Source: Poriferisodalis sp965221195 | Lineage (GTDB): Bacteria; Actinomycetota; Acidimicrobiia; Acidimicrobiales; Poriferisodalaceae | DNA: 64,000 nt | Direction: 5' to 3' | Assembly (NCBI GenBank): GCA_965221195.1 | Contig: OZ244864.1 | Coordinates: 2,542,001 to 2,606,000 of the forward strand | Shown here: piece by piece, positions 25,405-34,237 of the stretch | How positions within the stretch are numbered: the stretch's first letter is position 1 | Layout of the letters: each line of letters opens with the position of its first letter | Made by a program: the position numbers and the translations under genes | The notes under the pieces: model-generated | What the model was told of the DNA's origin: nothing | Database searches by the model: none | The model's input: the letters and a program-made list of their open reading frames with translations, nothing else

Positions 25405-27036
25405 GTGACCAGCCCAGTGCCGCCGTTAGGTGGCGTCGGCTGCGCGGCCCCCGTAGAGCACGGGGGCGACTTGGCAACGCGCGTCGAACGCTGGGCCGAC
25501 CGCCGCCCCGCTGCGCTCGCCATAGCCTTTGAGGGAGCCGATCACAGCTACCGCGCTTTCTTTGAACAGGTCGCAGCGACTGCTGGCTGGCTGGCAAGTG
25601 TCGGCATCAGCGAAGGTGACCGCGTGGCGTGGCTCGGACCAAACCGGCCCGCTGCGCTGCGGTTGATACTGGCATGTTCTTGGCTAGGTGCTATCTACCT
25701 GCCATTGAACGCGCGTCTGGCACCGCCGGAGCATCGCTGGATCCTCAACCACGCCGGAGCGAGCCTGCTGGCAACAGATACGGGCTTTGCCGAGCACGCC
25801 GCCCACATCAACGCTCATTGCGATCTGCATGTCGCGCCCGACGAGCCCGACTGCTTCAGCGCGTCGGGTGCGGCTCCGCTGCGCCGAGGCAGCCCATCAC
25901 ACCCGGTGCTGCTCGCTTACACCTCGGGCACCACCGGGCATCCCAAAGGGGCGCTGCTCGATCAAGCGGCACTGTCGGCAAACGCCGTCAACTCAACCCA
26001 CGCCCATGATCTGTGGAGCGGTGATCGGGTGCTTACGGCCATTCCGCTGTTCCATGTGGGTGGGCTCAACATCCAGACGCTCCCTGCGCTGTTTACAGGG
26101 GCGGCGGTGCGGTTGCATCGCACCTTCGATGCAGGATTGTTCCTAGACGATGTAGAGGAATGGCAGCCCACATGGACCGTTCTGGTCCCCGCTGCGCTCG
26201 CCGCAGTGTCATCCCATCCGCGTTTCGGTACGGCAGACCTCAGCTCACTGCGCGGCATCATGACAGGGTCGTCACCGGTGCCTGAAGCTGTCACCGCGCC
26301 GTACTTCGACCGCGGCCTCGCGGTCGGTCAGATCTACGGAGCCACAGAGACCGCTCCGATTGCGGTGCATCTTCGCTGCGATGAAGCGGCCACCCATCGG
26401 GGGTCGTGCGGCAAACCTTCGACCATGTGCGATGTGCGGATCGTCAACGACGAAGGCGAAGTGGTAGCTGCAGGCGAACGCGGCGAACTCTGGGTGCGCG
26501 GACCGAGCGTGCTGCGTGAGTACTGGAACGACCCTCACGCCACCGCTGAGGCCCTCACCGAAGGCTGGTTCCGTACCGGAGACATCGGACACACCGATAG
26601 CGAAGGCTGGATTTTCATCGACGACCGGCGCACAGACATGATCATCTCCGGCGGCGAGAACATCTACCCCGCCGAGCTGGAGGAAGTGCTATCAGCCAGC
26701 AGCCTTGTCGCAGAAACGGTCGCAGAAGCGACCGTCGTGGGAGTGCCGCACGAGCGCTGGGGCGAAGTGCCCGTGATCGTGGCTGTGCGCCTACCAGATG
26801 CCGCAGCGGCACCGGATCTGGCCTCTGACGACACCACTGCGAGATGTCTGCTCGGATTGTTCGACGGACGCCTCGCACGCTTTAAGCACCCCCACGAGGT
26901 CATCTGGCTTGACGAGTTGCCGCGCACGGCTCTGGGCAAAGTGCGCAAGCACGAGGTGAAGAAATTGCTGGCCCAGCAAGAAACACAGCAGGAAACACAG
27001 CGGGAGAGATCACAGGAGCGCCCTGATGAGCCATGA
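25405..27036 (+). CDS. Acyl-CoA synthetase (AMP-forming), class I adenylate-forming
   Basis: A 543-residue ligase that activates a carboxylic acid via an acyl-adenylate to its CoA thioester. Core motifs are in order: LLAYTSGTTGHPKGALLD (P-loop), YGATETAP, GWFRTGDIGH, RRTDMIISGGENIYPAELEE, and the C-terminal catalytic Lys in PRTALGKVRKHEVK. The start is GTG 25405. The last residues (QQETQQETQRERSQER) come from a short tandem repeat. The stop overlaps the next gene by 11 bases, so the two are probably translated together. The acid substrate is unknown. Confidence 0.9.
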   Translation: MTSPVPPLGGVGCAAPVEHGGDLATRVERWADRRPAALAIAFEGADHSYRAFFEQVAATAGWLASVGISEGDRVAWLGPNRPAALRLILACSWLGAIYLPLNARLAPPEHRWILNHAGASLLATDTGFAEHAAHINAHCDLHVAPDEPDCFSASGAAPLRRGSPSHPVLLAYTSGTTGHPKGALLDQAALSANAVNSTHAHDLWSGDRVLTAIPLFHVGGLNIQTLPALFTGAAVRLHRTFDAGLFLDDVEEWQPTWTVLVPAALAAVSSHPRFGTADLSSLRGIMTGSSPVPEAVTAPYFDRGLAVGQIYGATETAPIAVHLRCDEAATHRGSCGKPSTMCDVRIVNDEGEVVAAGERGELWVRGPSVLREYWNDPHATAEALTEGWFRTGDIGHTDSEGWIFIDDRRTDMIISGGENIYPAELEEVLSASSLVAETVAEATVVGVPHERWGEVPVIVAVRLPDAAAAPDLASDDTTARCLLGLFDGRLARFKHPHEVIWLDELPRTALGKVRKHEVKKLLAQQETQQETQRERSQERPDEP

Positions 27037-27982
27037 CCAGATGAGTCAACCACCCAGCAGTGATTGCTTCGCTGCCAACAACCCCACAGAACAGACACAA
27101 GCACCGGCCAATGTCGCCTTCATCGGCCTCGGCGTTATGGGGTACCCGATGGCCGGCCACCTTGCTGCGGTCGGCCATCGGGTCACGGTTTTCAATCGAA
27201 CCGCCAGCGTCGCTCAGCGATGGTCAAGCGCCCATGCCGGCCGCGTCGCCGCCACGCCCGCGGAGGCGGCCCGCGGTGCTGAGTTCGTGTTCATGTGCGT
27301 AGGTGCCGACGACGATGTGCGGGCGGTCGTCTACGGCCCCGATGGAACGCTCGGTGCGATGGACAGCGGCGCGATCCTCGTCGATCACACGACTGCCTCA
27401 GCCGATTTGGCGCGGGAGCTGTCGGGGGCTTGCGCCGAGCGTGACGTGGGTTTCTTGGACGCCCCCGTGTCGGGAGGCCAAGCCGGAGCACAAGCAGGCG
27501 TGCTGACCGTCATGTGCGGCGGCGCCAATAAGCACTTTGAGCGGGCCCAACCGGTCATGGGCGCCTACGCGCGGGCCGTCACACTTATCGGCGGGGTGGG
27601 ATCGGGACAGCTCACCAAAATGGTGAACCAGATCTGCATCGCTGGTTTGGTGCAGGCGCTCTCAGAGGCGCTGGAGTTTGGCCGTCGCGCCGATCTAGAC
27701 CTCGACGCGGTGCTTGCCACGATCTCTCAGGGCGCTGCTGGTTCGTGGCAAATGTCTAACCGTGGCGCGACGATGACAACCAACGAGTTCGACTTTGGCT
27801 TTGCAGTGGATTGGATGCGCAAAGACCTCGGCATCGTGCTGTTGGAGGCCGAGCGCAACGGCGCACCCCTGCCGGTCACTGCCTTGGTTGATCAGTTCTA
27901 CAAACGCATCCAAGAACTCGGCCACGGCCGCTGGGACACCTCCAGCCTGATCGCTCTGCTGCGCCCGGCTGAGCATCTCTAA
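27026..27982 (+). CDS. NAD(P)-dependent oxidoreductase, 3-hydroxyisobutyrate dehydrogenase family
   Basis: A 318-residue beta-hydroxyacid dehydrogenase. The Rossmann segment is FIGLGVMGYPMAGHLAAVGH followed by VTVFNRT, the Arg suggesting NADP use. The substrate loop is DAPVSGGQAGAQAG and the catalytic Lys is in GSGQLTKMVNQICIAG. Members reduce or oxidise 3-hydroxyisobutyrate, tartronate semialdehyde or related acids. The first 25 residues before the Rossmann fold are extra. It overlaps the acyl-CoA ligase gene by 11 bases and ends in a 14-bp triplet repeat that includes the TAA. Confidence 0.9.
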   Translation: MSHDQMSQPPSSDCFAANNPTEQTQAPANVAFIGLGVMGYPMAGHLAAVGHRVTVFNRTASVAQRWSSAHAGRVAATPAEAARGAEFVFMCVGADDDVRAVVYGPDGTLGAMDSGAILVDHTTASADLARELSGACAERDVGFLDAPVSGGQAGAQAGVLTVMCGGANKHFERAQPVMGAYARAVTLIGGVGSGQLTKMVNQICIAGLVQALSEALEFGRRADLDLDAVLATISQGAAGSWQMSNRGATMTTNEFDFGFAVDWMRKDLGIVLLEAERNGAPLPVTALVDQFYKRIQELGHGRWDTSSLIALLRPAEHL

Positions 27983-28012
27983 CTGGGCATCTTTAACAGG
28001 GCATCTCTAAGA
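27971..28012. repeat. Three 14-bp tandem copies across a stop codon
   Basis: 27971-27984, 27985-27998 and 27999-28012 share GGCATCTCTAA with few changes. The TAA of the dehydrogenase gene (27980-27982) is in the first copy. Confidence 0.75.
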
Positions 28013-28056
28013 GGGGGCTGACTGCGACGCATCATCGCCTGCCGTGAGCGGCTACC

Positions 28057-28509
28057 GTGGTAGCCGTGACTGAGCAATCTGCTGCGGGACGAGCTGTCAG
28101 CTTCTCCCCCGAAGAGCTACGGGAACGGCTGACACCGTTGCAGTACCACGTCACCCAAGAGGCGGGCACTGAACGCCCCTTCTCAGGCGACACATGGGAT
28201 AACCACGACGACGGTGCGTACCACTGCGTCGTCTGCGGCGTTGAGCTGTTCAGCTCCGATACCAAGTTTGAGAGCGGCACGGGCTGGCCGAGCTTTACCC
28301 AGCCGGTCTCCGACGACATCGTTGACACCGAGGTTGACCGTAGCCATGGCATGGTCCGCACCGAAGTGGTGTGCATGGCATGCGGCGCCCATCTGGGTCA
28401 TGTCTTCCCGGACGGCCCGCAGCCGACGGGCAACCGGTTCTGCATGAACTCCGCATCGCTGCAGTTCACACCAGACAGCAGCGAACCAGACAGCAGCCAG
28501 CCAACCTAA
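28057..28509 (+). CDS. msrB: Peptide-methionine (R)-S-oxide reductase
   Basis: A 150-residue repair enzyme that reduces methionine-R-sulfoxide in proteins. The zinc Cys pairs are CVVCG and CMACG, substrate residues are in GTGWPSFTQP and GAHLGHVFPDG, and the catalytic residue is an ordinary Cys in NRFCMNSASLQF; many MsrB relatives use Sec there, but this one does not. GTG 28057 or GTG 28066 could be the start. Its end forms a hairpin shared with the convergent MerR gene. Confidence 0.95.
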   Translation: MVAVTEQSAAGRAVSFSPEELRERLTPLQYHVTQEAGTERPFSGDTWDNHDDGAYHCVVCGVELFSSDTKFESGTGWPSFTQPVSDDIVDTEVDRSHGMVRTEVVCMACGAHLGHVFPDGPQPTGNRFCMNSASLQFTPDSSEPDSSQPT

Positions 28510-28517
28510 GGGTGAAG

Positions 28518-28541
28518 CAGCCTCAGTCGAAGTTGAGGCTG
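28518..28541. terminator. Bidirectional hairpin between msrB and the MerR gene
   Basis: CAGCCTCA (28518-28525) pairs perfectly with TGAGGCTG (28534-28541), 8-base loop. It lies just past the msrB stop and includes the last codons of the convergent MerR gene. There is no T-run, as is common in high-GC Actinobacteria. Confidence 0.5.
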
Positions 28542-29107
28542 AGCTGCGTGGCGATGGACTCTTCGGGGAACAGCCTCACAACATCGGCATTGAGCTCGCG
28601 GCGCACACCTGACACTGGTAGCACTGTGAGCATGGCCGCTTGGCCTCCACGTAGCAAGCTCAACACTTCGTCTTCGCCCACCAGCAAAACATCTTCTCCG
28701 CTGATGACGAGATTTGCCGAGGCGACCTCGCCGCCGAGCTGATCACGCAGGTATTCAAACGCCCGAGCAATGGATTTGAGGTCAATGCCTTGATCGCGCA
28801 TCTTTTTTGCGATCTTAAGCTCAACTAGGTCGTGGTAGGAGTAGCGGCGGCGCGAACCACTGCCTGTCGCATCGGCCAGCGACGACTGGATCAGCCCCTT
28901 CGTCGTCCAGTGATCGAGCTGGCGATAGGTGATGCCGACCAGTTCCGCTGTCTGCGGCCCAGAGAACCCCTCTGCAAGGATGCCCGCGGCATCAGCAGCT
29001 TGCGAGGCCACCGCGTCGTCGGCAACGGCGGGAAGCGCCGGATTTACAGCATCAGTCGGAGCGGCAGACGCTGATACGGATTGGTGGGCAAGCTGTCGGT
29101 TAGCCAT
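28523..29107 (-). CDS. MerR-family transcriptional regulator
   Basis: A 194-residue regulator with a winged-helix MerR domain at about residues 50-120 (FSGPQTAELVGITYRQLDHW, SGSRRRYSYHDLVELKIAKK, GIDLKSIARAFEYLRD). The N-terminal 45 residues are low-complexity Ala/Asp. The C-terminal part (LVISGEDVLLVGEDEVLSLL) has no known ligand motif. In Actinobacteria this type is the last gene of the gcvH-FHA-FtsR-DUF151-MerR block, exactly as here. Its targets are unknown. Confidence 0.88.
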   Translation of the reverse strand: MANRQLAHQSVSASAAPTDAVNPALPAVADDAVASQAADAAGILAEGFSGPQTAELVGITYRQLDHWTTKGLIQSSLADATGSGSRRRYSYHDLVELKIAKKMRDQGIDLKSIARAFEYLRDQLGGEVASANLVISGEDVLLVGEDEVLSLLRGGQAAMLTVLPVSGVRRELNADVVRLFPEESIATQLSLNFD

Positions 29108-29234
29108 CGGATACTCCTAGAGACTGCAAATCACATGCGGCGAACTACCGGCTGGTGATTTGTCGATCTGCACAGAGTACGGGCAGCCGTTACCGGAGCG
29201 CAAGGGGTGCATCGCAGCGGCACGGTCGCGCACG

Positions 29235-29290
29235 CAGTCTGGGTTGCCCAATCTGAATTACCCAGTCTGGATCCCTCAGTCTGGGTCGCT
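29235..29290. repeat. Four 14-bp tandem copies across a stop codon
   Basis: Units at 29235-29248, 29249-29262, 29263-29276 and 29277-29290 share CAGTCTGGxTxxCC. The minus-strand TGA of the DUF151 gene (29276-29278) lies at a unit junction, so the last codons of that gene are repeat-derived. Confidence 0.8.
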
Positions 29291-29800
29291 GACCTCTGTC
29301 GTCGGTCCGAAATCATCGGGGCGCACATCGTCAAGAAACTGCTTGAACTCGTCGAGAAGTTCATCGGGATCGACATCGGAGGCCGCTTGAGACGGCAGCT
29401 CGATGATCTGACCTGCCTCATCGAGCACTGATTCGCTAGCGAAGATAGGAGTGTCGGCCCGGACCGCCAACGCCACGGCGTCGCTCGGACGGGCAGAGAT
29501 GGTGTGCGTAGCCGTGCCGATAGACACTTCCATTTCTGCGAAGAAGGTTCGGTCGCGCAAGTCGGTCACCGTGACCTTGGTGAGCGTGGCACCAAGTGCG
29601 TCCAGCATGGCTGCCATGAGATCGTGCGTCAGCGGTCTCGGCACCCGAATCTGCTCAATGCCGCGGTAGATGGCTTGTGCCTCTGGTGTGTCGATCACCA
29701 CCGGCAGCACCCTCCCACCTCCGCCGGTCTCTCGCAACAGCAACAGCGGACTTTGCGAGGGCATTTCCACCTGCACGCCAAGAAGCTCCATCTCGACCAT
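29276..29800 (-). CDS. Bifunctional nuclease family protein (DUF151)
   Basis: A 174-residue DUF151 protein. The opening MVEMELLGVQVEMPSQSPLL, the strand VLPVVIDTPEAQAIYRGI and the segment ISARPSDAVALAVRADTPIF are family signatures. Some members have been reported to have DNase and RNase activity. The start at ATG 29800 matches other members; an in-frame extension to 29833 is possible. It is flanked by ftsR and the MerR gene on the same strand, the usual actinobacterial order. The acidic tail comes from the tandem repeat. Confidence 0.88.
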   Translation of the reverse strand: MVEMELLGVQVEMPSQSPLLLLRETGGGGRVLPVVIDTPEAQAIYRGIEQIRVPRPLTHDLMAAMLDALGATLTKVTVTDLRDRTFFAEMEVSIGTATHTISARPSDAVALAVRADTPIFASESVLDEAGQIIELPSQAASDVDPDELLDEFKQFLDDVRPDDFGPTTEVSDPD

Positions 29801-29919
29801 AAAAAGCACACTACTTCGCATCTCCTCAGCCATGAGTCAGCCAACGCACTAGTTGCGCCGCGGACCCCGCGTCGAACAACGCGTCTACGAACCTGCGTTC
29901 TCAGATCCAGTAGCAGATC

Positions 29920-30876
29920 TCAGGCCCAGTAGCGGCGCAGCGACTCGCTCATCACTTGAGCCCGCAAGCGCTCACACAACGCCACCAAGCGGCCCAAAGC
30001 GCGTTGCGCGTCTGCATCGGCGCTCGCGCCGCCTGCGTGAAGGACCGGCTGGATGCCCTGCTCAAACACGGCAGCGTCACGCACAGCGGCATTGCGGATC
30101 ACCCGCAGGTGACGGGCTTGCAAGCCGTAGACAGAGAACTCTCGCGTGATGCGTGCGATGAGCAGCGCGCCACTGCCATAGCGAGGCTCAGGGGGCTCAA
30201 GCGCAAGCACTGCCTGTTCGGTTGCGCCGGGCGATGGTGTCTGGTCGTCCTCAGCGAGCGGCATCAGCAGCCCGAACTCAGTCAGCTCCTTCACCTCGGT
30301 GAGACTGAGGCCGCTGGCCGCGCTCAGCTCGTGGGCGCTGTAGACCCGATCGGCATCAGGCGCAATCGGAACAGACCAGCTACTGAACGAAGCCGCAGCA
30401 GAGGGCTCGGCCAGCAACGCATCGGCAACGTGCGCGGCATCGTGTAGCTGGTGTGCGTCTCGGGCTGCCGTGTTGCTTTCGACGTTGCCTGAGATGTTGC
30501 TAGCGATCCGAGCCGACGGCTCTGAGGTGCCAACCTCGGCTGGACCAACCTCTGGGGGACCGGCCACGCCAATGCCCCAGATATCAGCGAGATGCTCGCC
30601 CCGGTCGATGCGTTCGCCGATGATGCTGAGCGGTAAGTACTGATCACGCTGGCGAGTGAGAATCCAGCGCAACACCTCAATGTCGTGCGGTCCGAAGCTG
30701 CGGTAACCACTCGACGTGCGAGCAGGCGAGATCAGCTTTCGGTCTTCTAGAAAACGGATCTTGGAATCGGTCAGGTCGCTGAATTCTGGTCGCAGCAGAG
30801 CAACGACCTCCCCGATTGACAGATGTTCAGCAGCGACGCTCGGTGGAGTCGGCTCAGCCTCAGGGTCAGCACTCAC
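29920..30876 (-). CDS. ftsR: FtsR-like MerR-family transcriptional regulator
   Basis: A 318-residue regulator. The N-terminal MerR helix-turn-helix reads LSIGEVVALLRPEFSDLTDS, then KIRFLEDRKLISPARTSSGY and RQRDQYLPLSIIGERID, as in FtsR, the corynebacterial/mycobacterial activator of ftsZ. A second domain near residue 190 (YSAHELSAASGLSLTEVKEL) is also conserved in FtsR. The middle linker is poorly conserved. Its ATG overlaps the stop of the FHA gene by four bases (30873-30876), so translation is coupled. The cell-division role is inferred from the family. Confidence 0.82.
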   Translation of the reverse strand: MSADPEAEPTPPSVAAEHLSIGEVVALLRPEFSDLTDSKIRFLEDRKLISPARTSSGYRSFGPHDIEVLRWILTRQRDQYLPLSIIGERIDRGEHLADIWGIGVAGPPEVGPAEVGTSEPSARIASNISGNVESNTAARDAHQLHDAAHVADALLAEPSAAASFSSWSVPIAPDADRVYSAHELSAASGLSLTEVKELTEFGLLMPLAEDDQTPSPGATEQAVLALEPPEPRYGSGALLIARITREFSVYGLQARHLRVIRNAAVRDAAVFEQGIQPVLHAGGASADADAQRALGRLVALCERLRAQVMSESLRRYWA

Positions 30877-31325
30877 AGCCCGACCGAAGACACTAAGTAC
30901 AGCAACTTGAACTTGCCGACTTGCAGTTCGTCGCCGCCCCGCAGCGGGATCTCGCCATCGGTGCGAATGCCGTTGACGTAGGTGCCGTTCAGCGAGCCAA
31001 CATCTCGCAGTATGTGCCCTGATGGGCCGAGCTCAAACAACACATGGCGACGCGAAACAGTGATGTCGTCCAAGAAGACATCACTGTCGGGGTGACGTCC
31101 GACCGTGACTCGATCACCAATCAGTTCAAAGCGTGTCCCAGATCGGTGACCAGAAGTAACTACCAGCGCTGCCGTCCCGCTGTACGGCGGAGCTTCGGTC
31201 TCGCCGACGGGCGAGAGCGCCTCTGTCGTCGCATCGACGGACAGATCCAGCCGCGTCCCACAGCCGGCACAAAAACGCGCATCGTCGGCATTTGCGTACC
31301 CGCACCGTCCGCAGACGACCGACAC
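30873..31325 (-). CDS. FHA-domain protein with N-terminal zinc ribbon (GarA-like)
   Basis: A 150-residue phosphothreonine-binding protein. A zinc ribbon at the N-terminus has two Cys pairs (CGRCGYANADDARFCAGCG), and the FHA domain from about residue 55 has VTVGRHPDSDVFLDDITVSR with RRHVLFE and LRDVGSLNGTYVNG, which supply the Arg, Ser, His and Asn that bind pThr. Mycobacterial GarA, in the same genomic position, regulates 2-oxoglutarate metabolism; its N-terminus has a phosphorylation motif where this one has the zinc ribbon, so partners may differ. Five bases separate it from gcvH. Confidence 0.88.
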   Translation of the reverse strand: MSVVCGRCGYANADDARFCAGCGTRLDLSVDATTEALSPVGETEAPPYSGTAALVVTSGHRSGTRFELIGDRVTVGRHPDSDVFLDDITVSRRHVLFELGPSGHILRDVGSLNGTYVNGIRTDGEIPLRGGDELQVGKFKLLYLVSSVGL

Positions 31326-31330
31326 GGCAA

Positions 31331-31732
31331 TCAGATGTCCTCAGCGATCAGCGCGCCATAGCCGTCGGCATCAAGCAGGGCGGCCATCTCGGCATCGGCC
31401 TGTGCAACGTCTTGCGTTGGCGTGATGACGCAGACCCATCCGTCGCCGTATGGCGACTCGTTGATGAGTTGAGGCTCGTCCTCTAACGCCACGTTGACTT
31501 CCGCGATCTGGCCGGACAACGGAGCGAAGATGTCGGACACCGACTTGGTGGACTCGATCTCGCACATGGCCTCATCCGCGGTGACCTGCGCCCCGACCTC
31601 GGGAAGCTCCACGTACACAACATCGCCCAGCGCGTCCTGCGCGAAATCGGTGATGCCGACCTGTACGCCACTGTCGCTGGGGCGCACCCATTCGTGATCG
31701 TTCGAGTACCGCAAGTCGGCAGGAATCTCCAT
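31331..31732 (-). CDS. gcvH: Glycine cleavage system H protein
   Basis: A 133-residue lipoyl carrier that shuttles the aminomethyl group between GcvP, GcvT and dihydrolipoamide dehydrogenase. RYSNDHEWVRP and VGITDFAQDALGDVVYVELP are typical, and the lipoyl Lys is in CEIESTKSVSDIFAPLSG. It is first in the gcvH-FHA-ftsR-DUF151-MerR run, 15-18 kb from gcvT and gcvP; the split arrangement is common in Actinobacteria. Confidence 0.96.
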   Translation of the reverse strand: MEIPADLRYSNDHEWVRPSDSGVQVGITDFAQDALGDVVYVELPEVGAQVTADEAMCEIESTKSVSDIFAPLSGQIAEVNVALEDEPQLINESPYGDGWVCVITPTQDVAQADAEMAALLDADGYGALIAEDI

Positions 31733-31756
31733 GAGCGCGAAGCTAGTCGATAGGTG

Positions 31757-32347
31757 TCACGCCGACCGATCGCCGCGCCCTTCGCGAACCGCAAGCAGAG
31801 CCCTCGGCACGTAACCGACTGCCGACCAATAGTGAATCGGCAGTCCTGCGGCCACGAACACCCACCCAAGCACTCCGAATACCTCAGATGCGGCGATATC
31901 GCTGGCACCAGCCAAGAAGCTCGGAACGGCAAACATCATCAAGAACGTCCCGGTCTTGCCCCACCAAGTGACCTCAATCTTGCGAGCGCCCGCCGCTGCG
32001 AGCACCAGCGCAGCAATCGCCACAGCGCCTTCTCGTACCAGCGCCAGCACCGCAACCCATAGCGGCAGCGAACCGTCGACGATCAAGGCCGCTAGGGCGA
32101 CTAGCAGCAGCAGGCGGTCTGCGGTGGGATCAAGAATCTTGCCGAGTTCAGAGACTTGGTTGAACCGGCGTGCGATGAAGCCGTCCACCCAGTCCGTGGC
32201 ACCGAGCACGCCGATCAATAGCGCTGCGCCCCAGCGGTCTTCGGCGCCGAACAGCAGCCAGACGAACCACGGCAAACAACACAACCGTCCGAAACTGATC
32301 AAGTTCGGCACGGTGAAGGGCCGCCAGCCGGGCCCGGCATCGGACAT
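31757..32347 (-). CDS. pgsA: CDP-diacylglycerol-glycerol-3-phosphate 3-phosphatidyltransferase-like
   Basis: A 196-residue membrane enzyme of phospholipid synthesis with several hydrophobic segments. The CDP-alcohol phosphotransferase signature is complete: DWVDGFIARRFNQVSELGKI followed by LDPTADR. PNLISFGRLCCLPWFVWLLF opens the fold. This arrangement fits PgsA or another CDP-OH-P transferase acting in the inner membrane. ATG 32347 is chosen; GTG codons at 32380 and 32389 would add 11-14 residues. It is 25 bases from the gcvH start and transcribed in the same direction. Confidence 0.85.
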   Translation of the reverse strand: MSDAGPGWRPFTVPNLISFGRLCCLPWFVWLLFGAEDRWGAALLIGVLGATDWVDGFIARRFNQVSELGKILDPTADRLLLLVALAALIVDGSLPLWVAVLALVREGAVAIAALVLAAAGARKIEVTWWGKTGTFLMMFAVPSFLAGASDIAASEVFGVLGWVFVAAGLPIHYWSAVGYVPRALLAVREGRGDRSA

Positions 32348-32472
32348 GTCGTTAGCCAGAGCGTCGGCGGCACCGTTCACCCGACTCACCGTATCGACGC
32401 AAGATTGACGCAGGATCAACGCAAGATCAACGCAGGCCCACAACCCTCAGGTAACGCTTTTATGATGCAGTC

Positions 32473-32868
32473 GTGCCTACTGTCTTCACCAAGATCATTG
32501 AAGGCGAGCTGCCCGGGACCTTCGTGTGGCGAGACGATCGGTGCGTAGCGTTCTTGTCCATCAACCCGCTGGCGCCGGGCCACACGCTCGTTGTCCCGCG
32601 CGCAGAGATCGACCATTGGCTGGACGTACCAGCTGACCTCGGGGGCCATCTGTTTGATGTTGCCCGCCGCATCGGGGAAGCGCAGATGCGAGCCCTGAAA
32701 CCGAAGCGCATCGGCTTGGTGATAGCCGGGTTTGAGGTTCCCCACTGCCACATTCACATTTGCCCGGTGAACTCCTTGGCCGACATGAACTTCGCGCAAC
32801 CGCTTCCGATGGTCTCCGCCGACGACCTCGCCGGTCCGGCCGAAGCCATCCGCGCGCACTTGGACTAG
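32473..32868 (+). CDS. HIT-family nucleotide hydrolase
   Basis: A 131-residue histidine-triad protein. The triad is VPHCHIHICPV near residue 96, and FTKIIEGELPGTFVWRDDR with FLSINPLAPGHTLVVPR opens the fold. Such enzymes hydrolyse AMP-linked phosphoramidates or dinucleoside polyphosphates. The motif has Cys between the first two His, where many members have a hydrophobic residue. It starts at GTG 32473, divergent from pgsA, and converges with ald. Confidence 0.92.
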   Translation: MPTVFTKIIEGELPGTFVWRDDRCVAFLSINPLAPGHTLVVPRAEIDHWLDVPADLGGHLFDVARRIGEAQMRALKPKRIGLVIAGFEVPHCHIHICPVNSLADMNFAQPLPMVSADDLAGPAEAIRAHLD

Positions 32869-32941
32869 CGCGCTGCACCCGCAGACGTTGATGCACAACA
32901 TCAAGCCGACACTGGCGAGGCTGCTGTGGGATTTCGGCGGG

Positions 32942-34054
32942 TTAGAAGCCGAGAGCGGTAACAGGATCGGTGTAAGGGAAGTCCAGCGCGGCGGCGACAT
33001 GAGGCTCGGTGACGTGGCCGTTGTAGATGTTGAGACCCGCCCGCAAGTGCGGGTCGGTACGCAGGGCATCGAGGCCGTTCTCAGCGATGGCAAGCACCCG
33101 AGGCAGCGTGGCATCGCTAAGCGCCCGAGTGGATGTCAGCGGCACTGCTCCGGGCATGTTCGCCACGCAGTAGTGAACGACATCGTCAACCACGAAGGTC
33201 GGCTCGGCGTGCGTGGTCGGCTTGGATGTCTCAAAGCATCCGCCTTGGTCGATCGCAACATCCACTACCACAGAGCCAGGTCGCATCTGAGCAATCATCT
33301 CAGCGGTCACCAGCTTTGGTGCCCGCGCGCCGGTCACCAGCACCGCCCCGATCACTAGATCGGCCCCCAGCACCTCGGTTTCGACAGCCGCTCGGGTGGA
33401 AGTAACCGTCACCACCGAGGCACCGAAGCGCTGCTCCAGATGATCAAGCGCCACCGGATTGACATCCAGCACTCGCACATCGGCACCCATGCCGATAGCG
33501 ATCTCAGCGGCGTTTTCACCGACCACTCCCCCGCCAATGATCACCACGCGGGCCGGTGGCACGCCGGGTACGCCGCCGATCAGCAAGCCAACACCGCCGT
33601 GTGCTGTCTCCAACGCCCACGCGCCCGCCTGCACTGCGAGGCGGCCCGCAACCCGCGACATCGGTGCCAGCAGCGGCAATCCCCCGCGCGAGTCGGTGAC
33701 CGTCTCATAGGCCAAGCACACCGCTCCTGATTCCACGAGGTCGGCTGTCTGGTCGGGATCGGGAGCGAGATGTAGATACGTGAAGAGGATCTGACCCTCG
33801 CTGAGGCGCTTGCGTTCAGATAGCTGCGGTTCTTTGACTTTGACGATCATCTCAGAGGTAGTCCACACCTCGTCACTGGAGCCAATGCGCGCACCTGCTG
33901 CTGCGAACGTGGCATCAGAAACACGAATGCCGTTACCGGCACCGGTCTCAACGACAACCTCATGTTGATGTAGCACCAGTTCACGGACAGCAGGGGGTGT
34001 CAACCCGACACGCTGCTCACCCGCCTTGGTCTCACGAGGCAAACCGATCAGCAC
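32942..34054 (-). CDS. ald: Alanine dehydrogenase
   Basis: A 370-residue NAD-dependent enzyme that interconverts L-alanine and pyruvate plus ammonia. LIGLPRETKAGEQRVGLTP is the family opening, ILFTYLHLAPDPDQT includes the catalytic His, and VVIIGGGVVGENAAEIAIGM is the NAD-binding loop followed by ADVRVLDVN. Length is normal. It stands alone; the upstream 183-bp spacer has a 15-bp duplication and no visible regulator gene. Confidence 0.95.
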   Translation of the reverse strand: MLIGLPRETKAGEQRVGLTPPAVRELVLHQHEVVVETGAGNGIRVSDATFAAAGARIGSSDEVWTTSEMIVKVKEPQLSERKRLSEGQILFTYLHLAPDPDQTADLVESGAVCLAYETVTDSRGGLPLLAPMSRVAGRLAVQAGAWALETAHGGVGLLIGGVPGVPPARVVIIGGGVVGENAAEIAIGMGADVRVLDVNPVALDHLEQRFGASVVTVTSTRAAVETEVLGADLVIGAVLVTGARAPKLVTAEMIAQMRPGSVVVDVAIDQGGCFETSKPTTHAEPTFVVDDVVHYCVANMPGAVPLTSTRALSDATLPRVLAIAENGLDALRTDPHLRAGLNIYNGHVTEPHVAAALDFPYTDPVTALGF

Positions 34055-34182
34055 GAGGCCACCTCCCGCCCATAAGCATGGCTGCTTGATGTGCCCCAGA
34101 AATCGTTACCCCAGCAGAGGTTTAGATGCACCAGCGAAGTCTACGACGCTGTCAGGTACGCATGACCGCTGGCCAACACACA

Positions 34183-34222
34183 GTTCAACACTGGACTGTT
34201 CAACACTGGACTGTTCAACAAT
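34183..34222. repeat. 15-bp tandem duplication with partial third copy
   Basis: GTTCAACACTGGACT occurs at 34183-34197 and 34198-34212, followed by a partial third copy, between the start of ald and the end of the CoA-transferase gene. Confidence 0.8.
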
Positions 34223-34237
34223 GGGTCACTTAAGCAG

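Noticed and set aside
28057..28509. Sec in MsrB
   Set aside because: The catalytic codon in NRFCMNSASL is TGC, an ordinary Cys.
29235..29290. CRISPR-like array
   Set aside because: Copies are directly adjacent with no spacers between them, as in the other tandem repeats.
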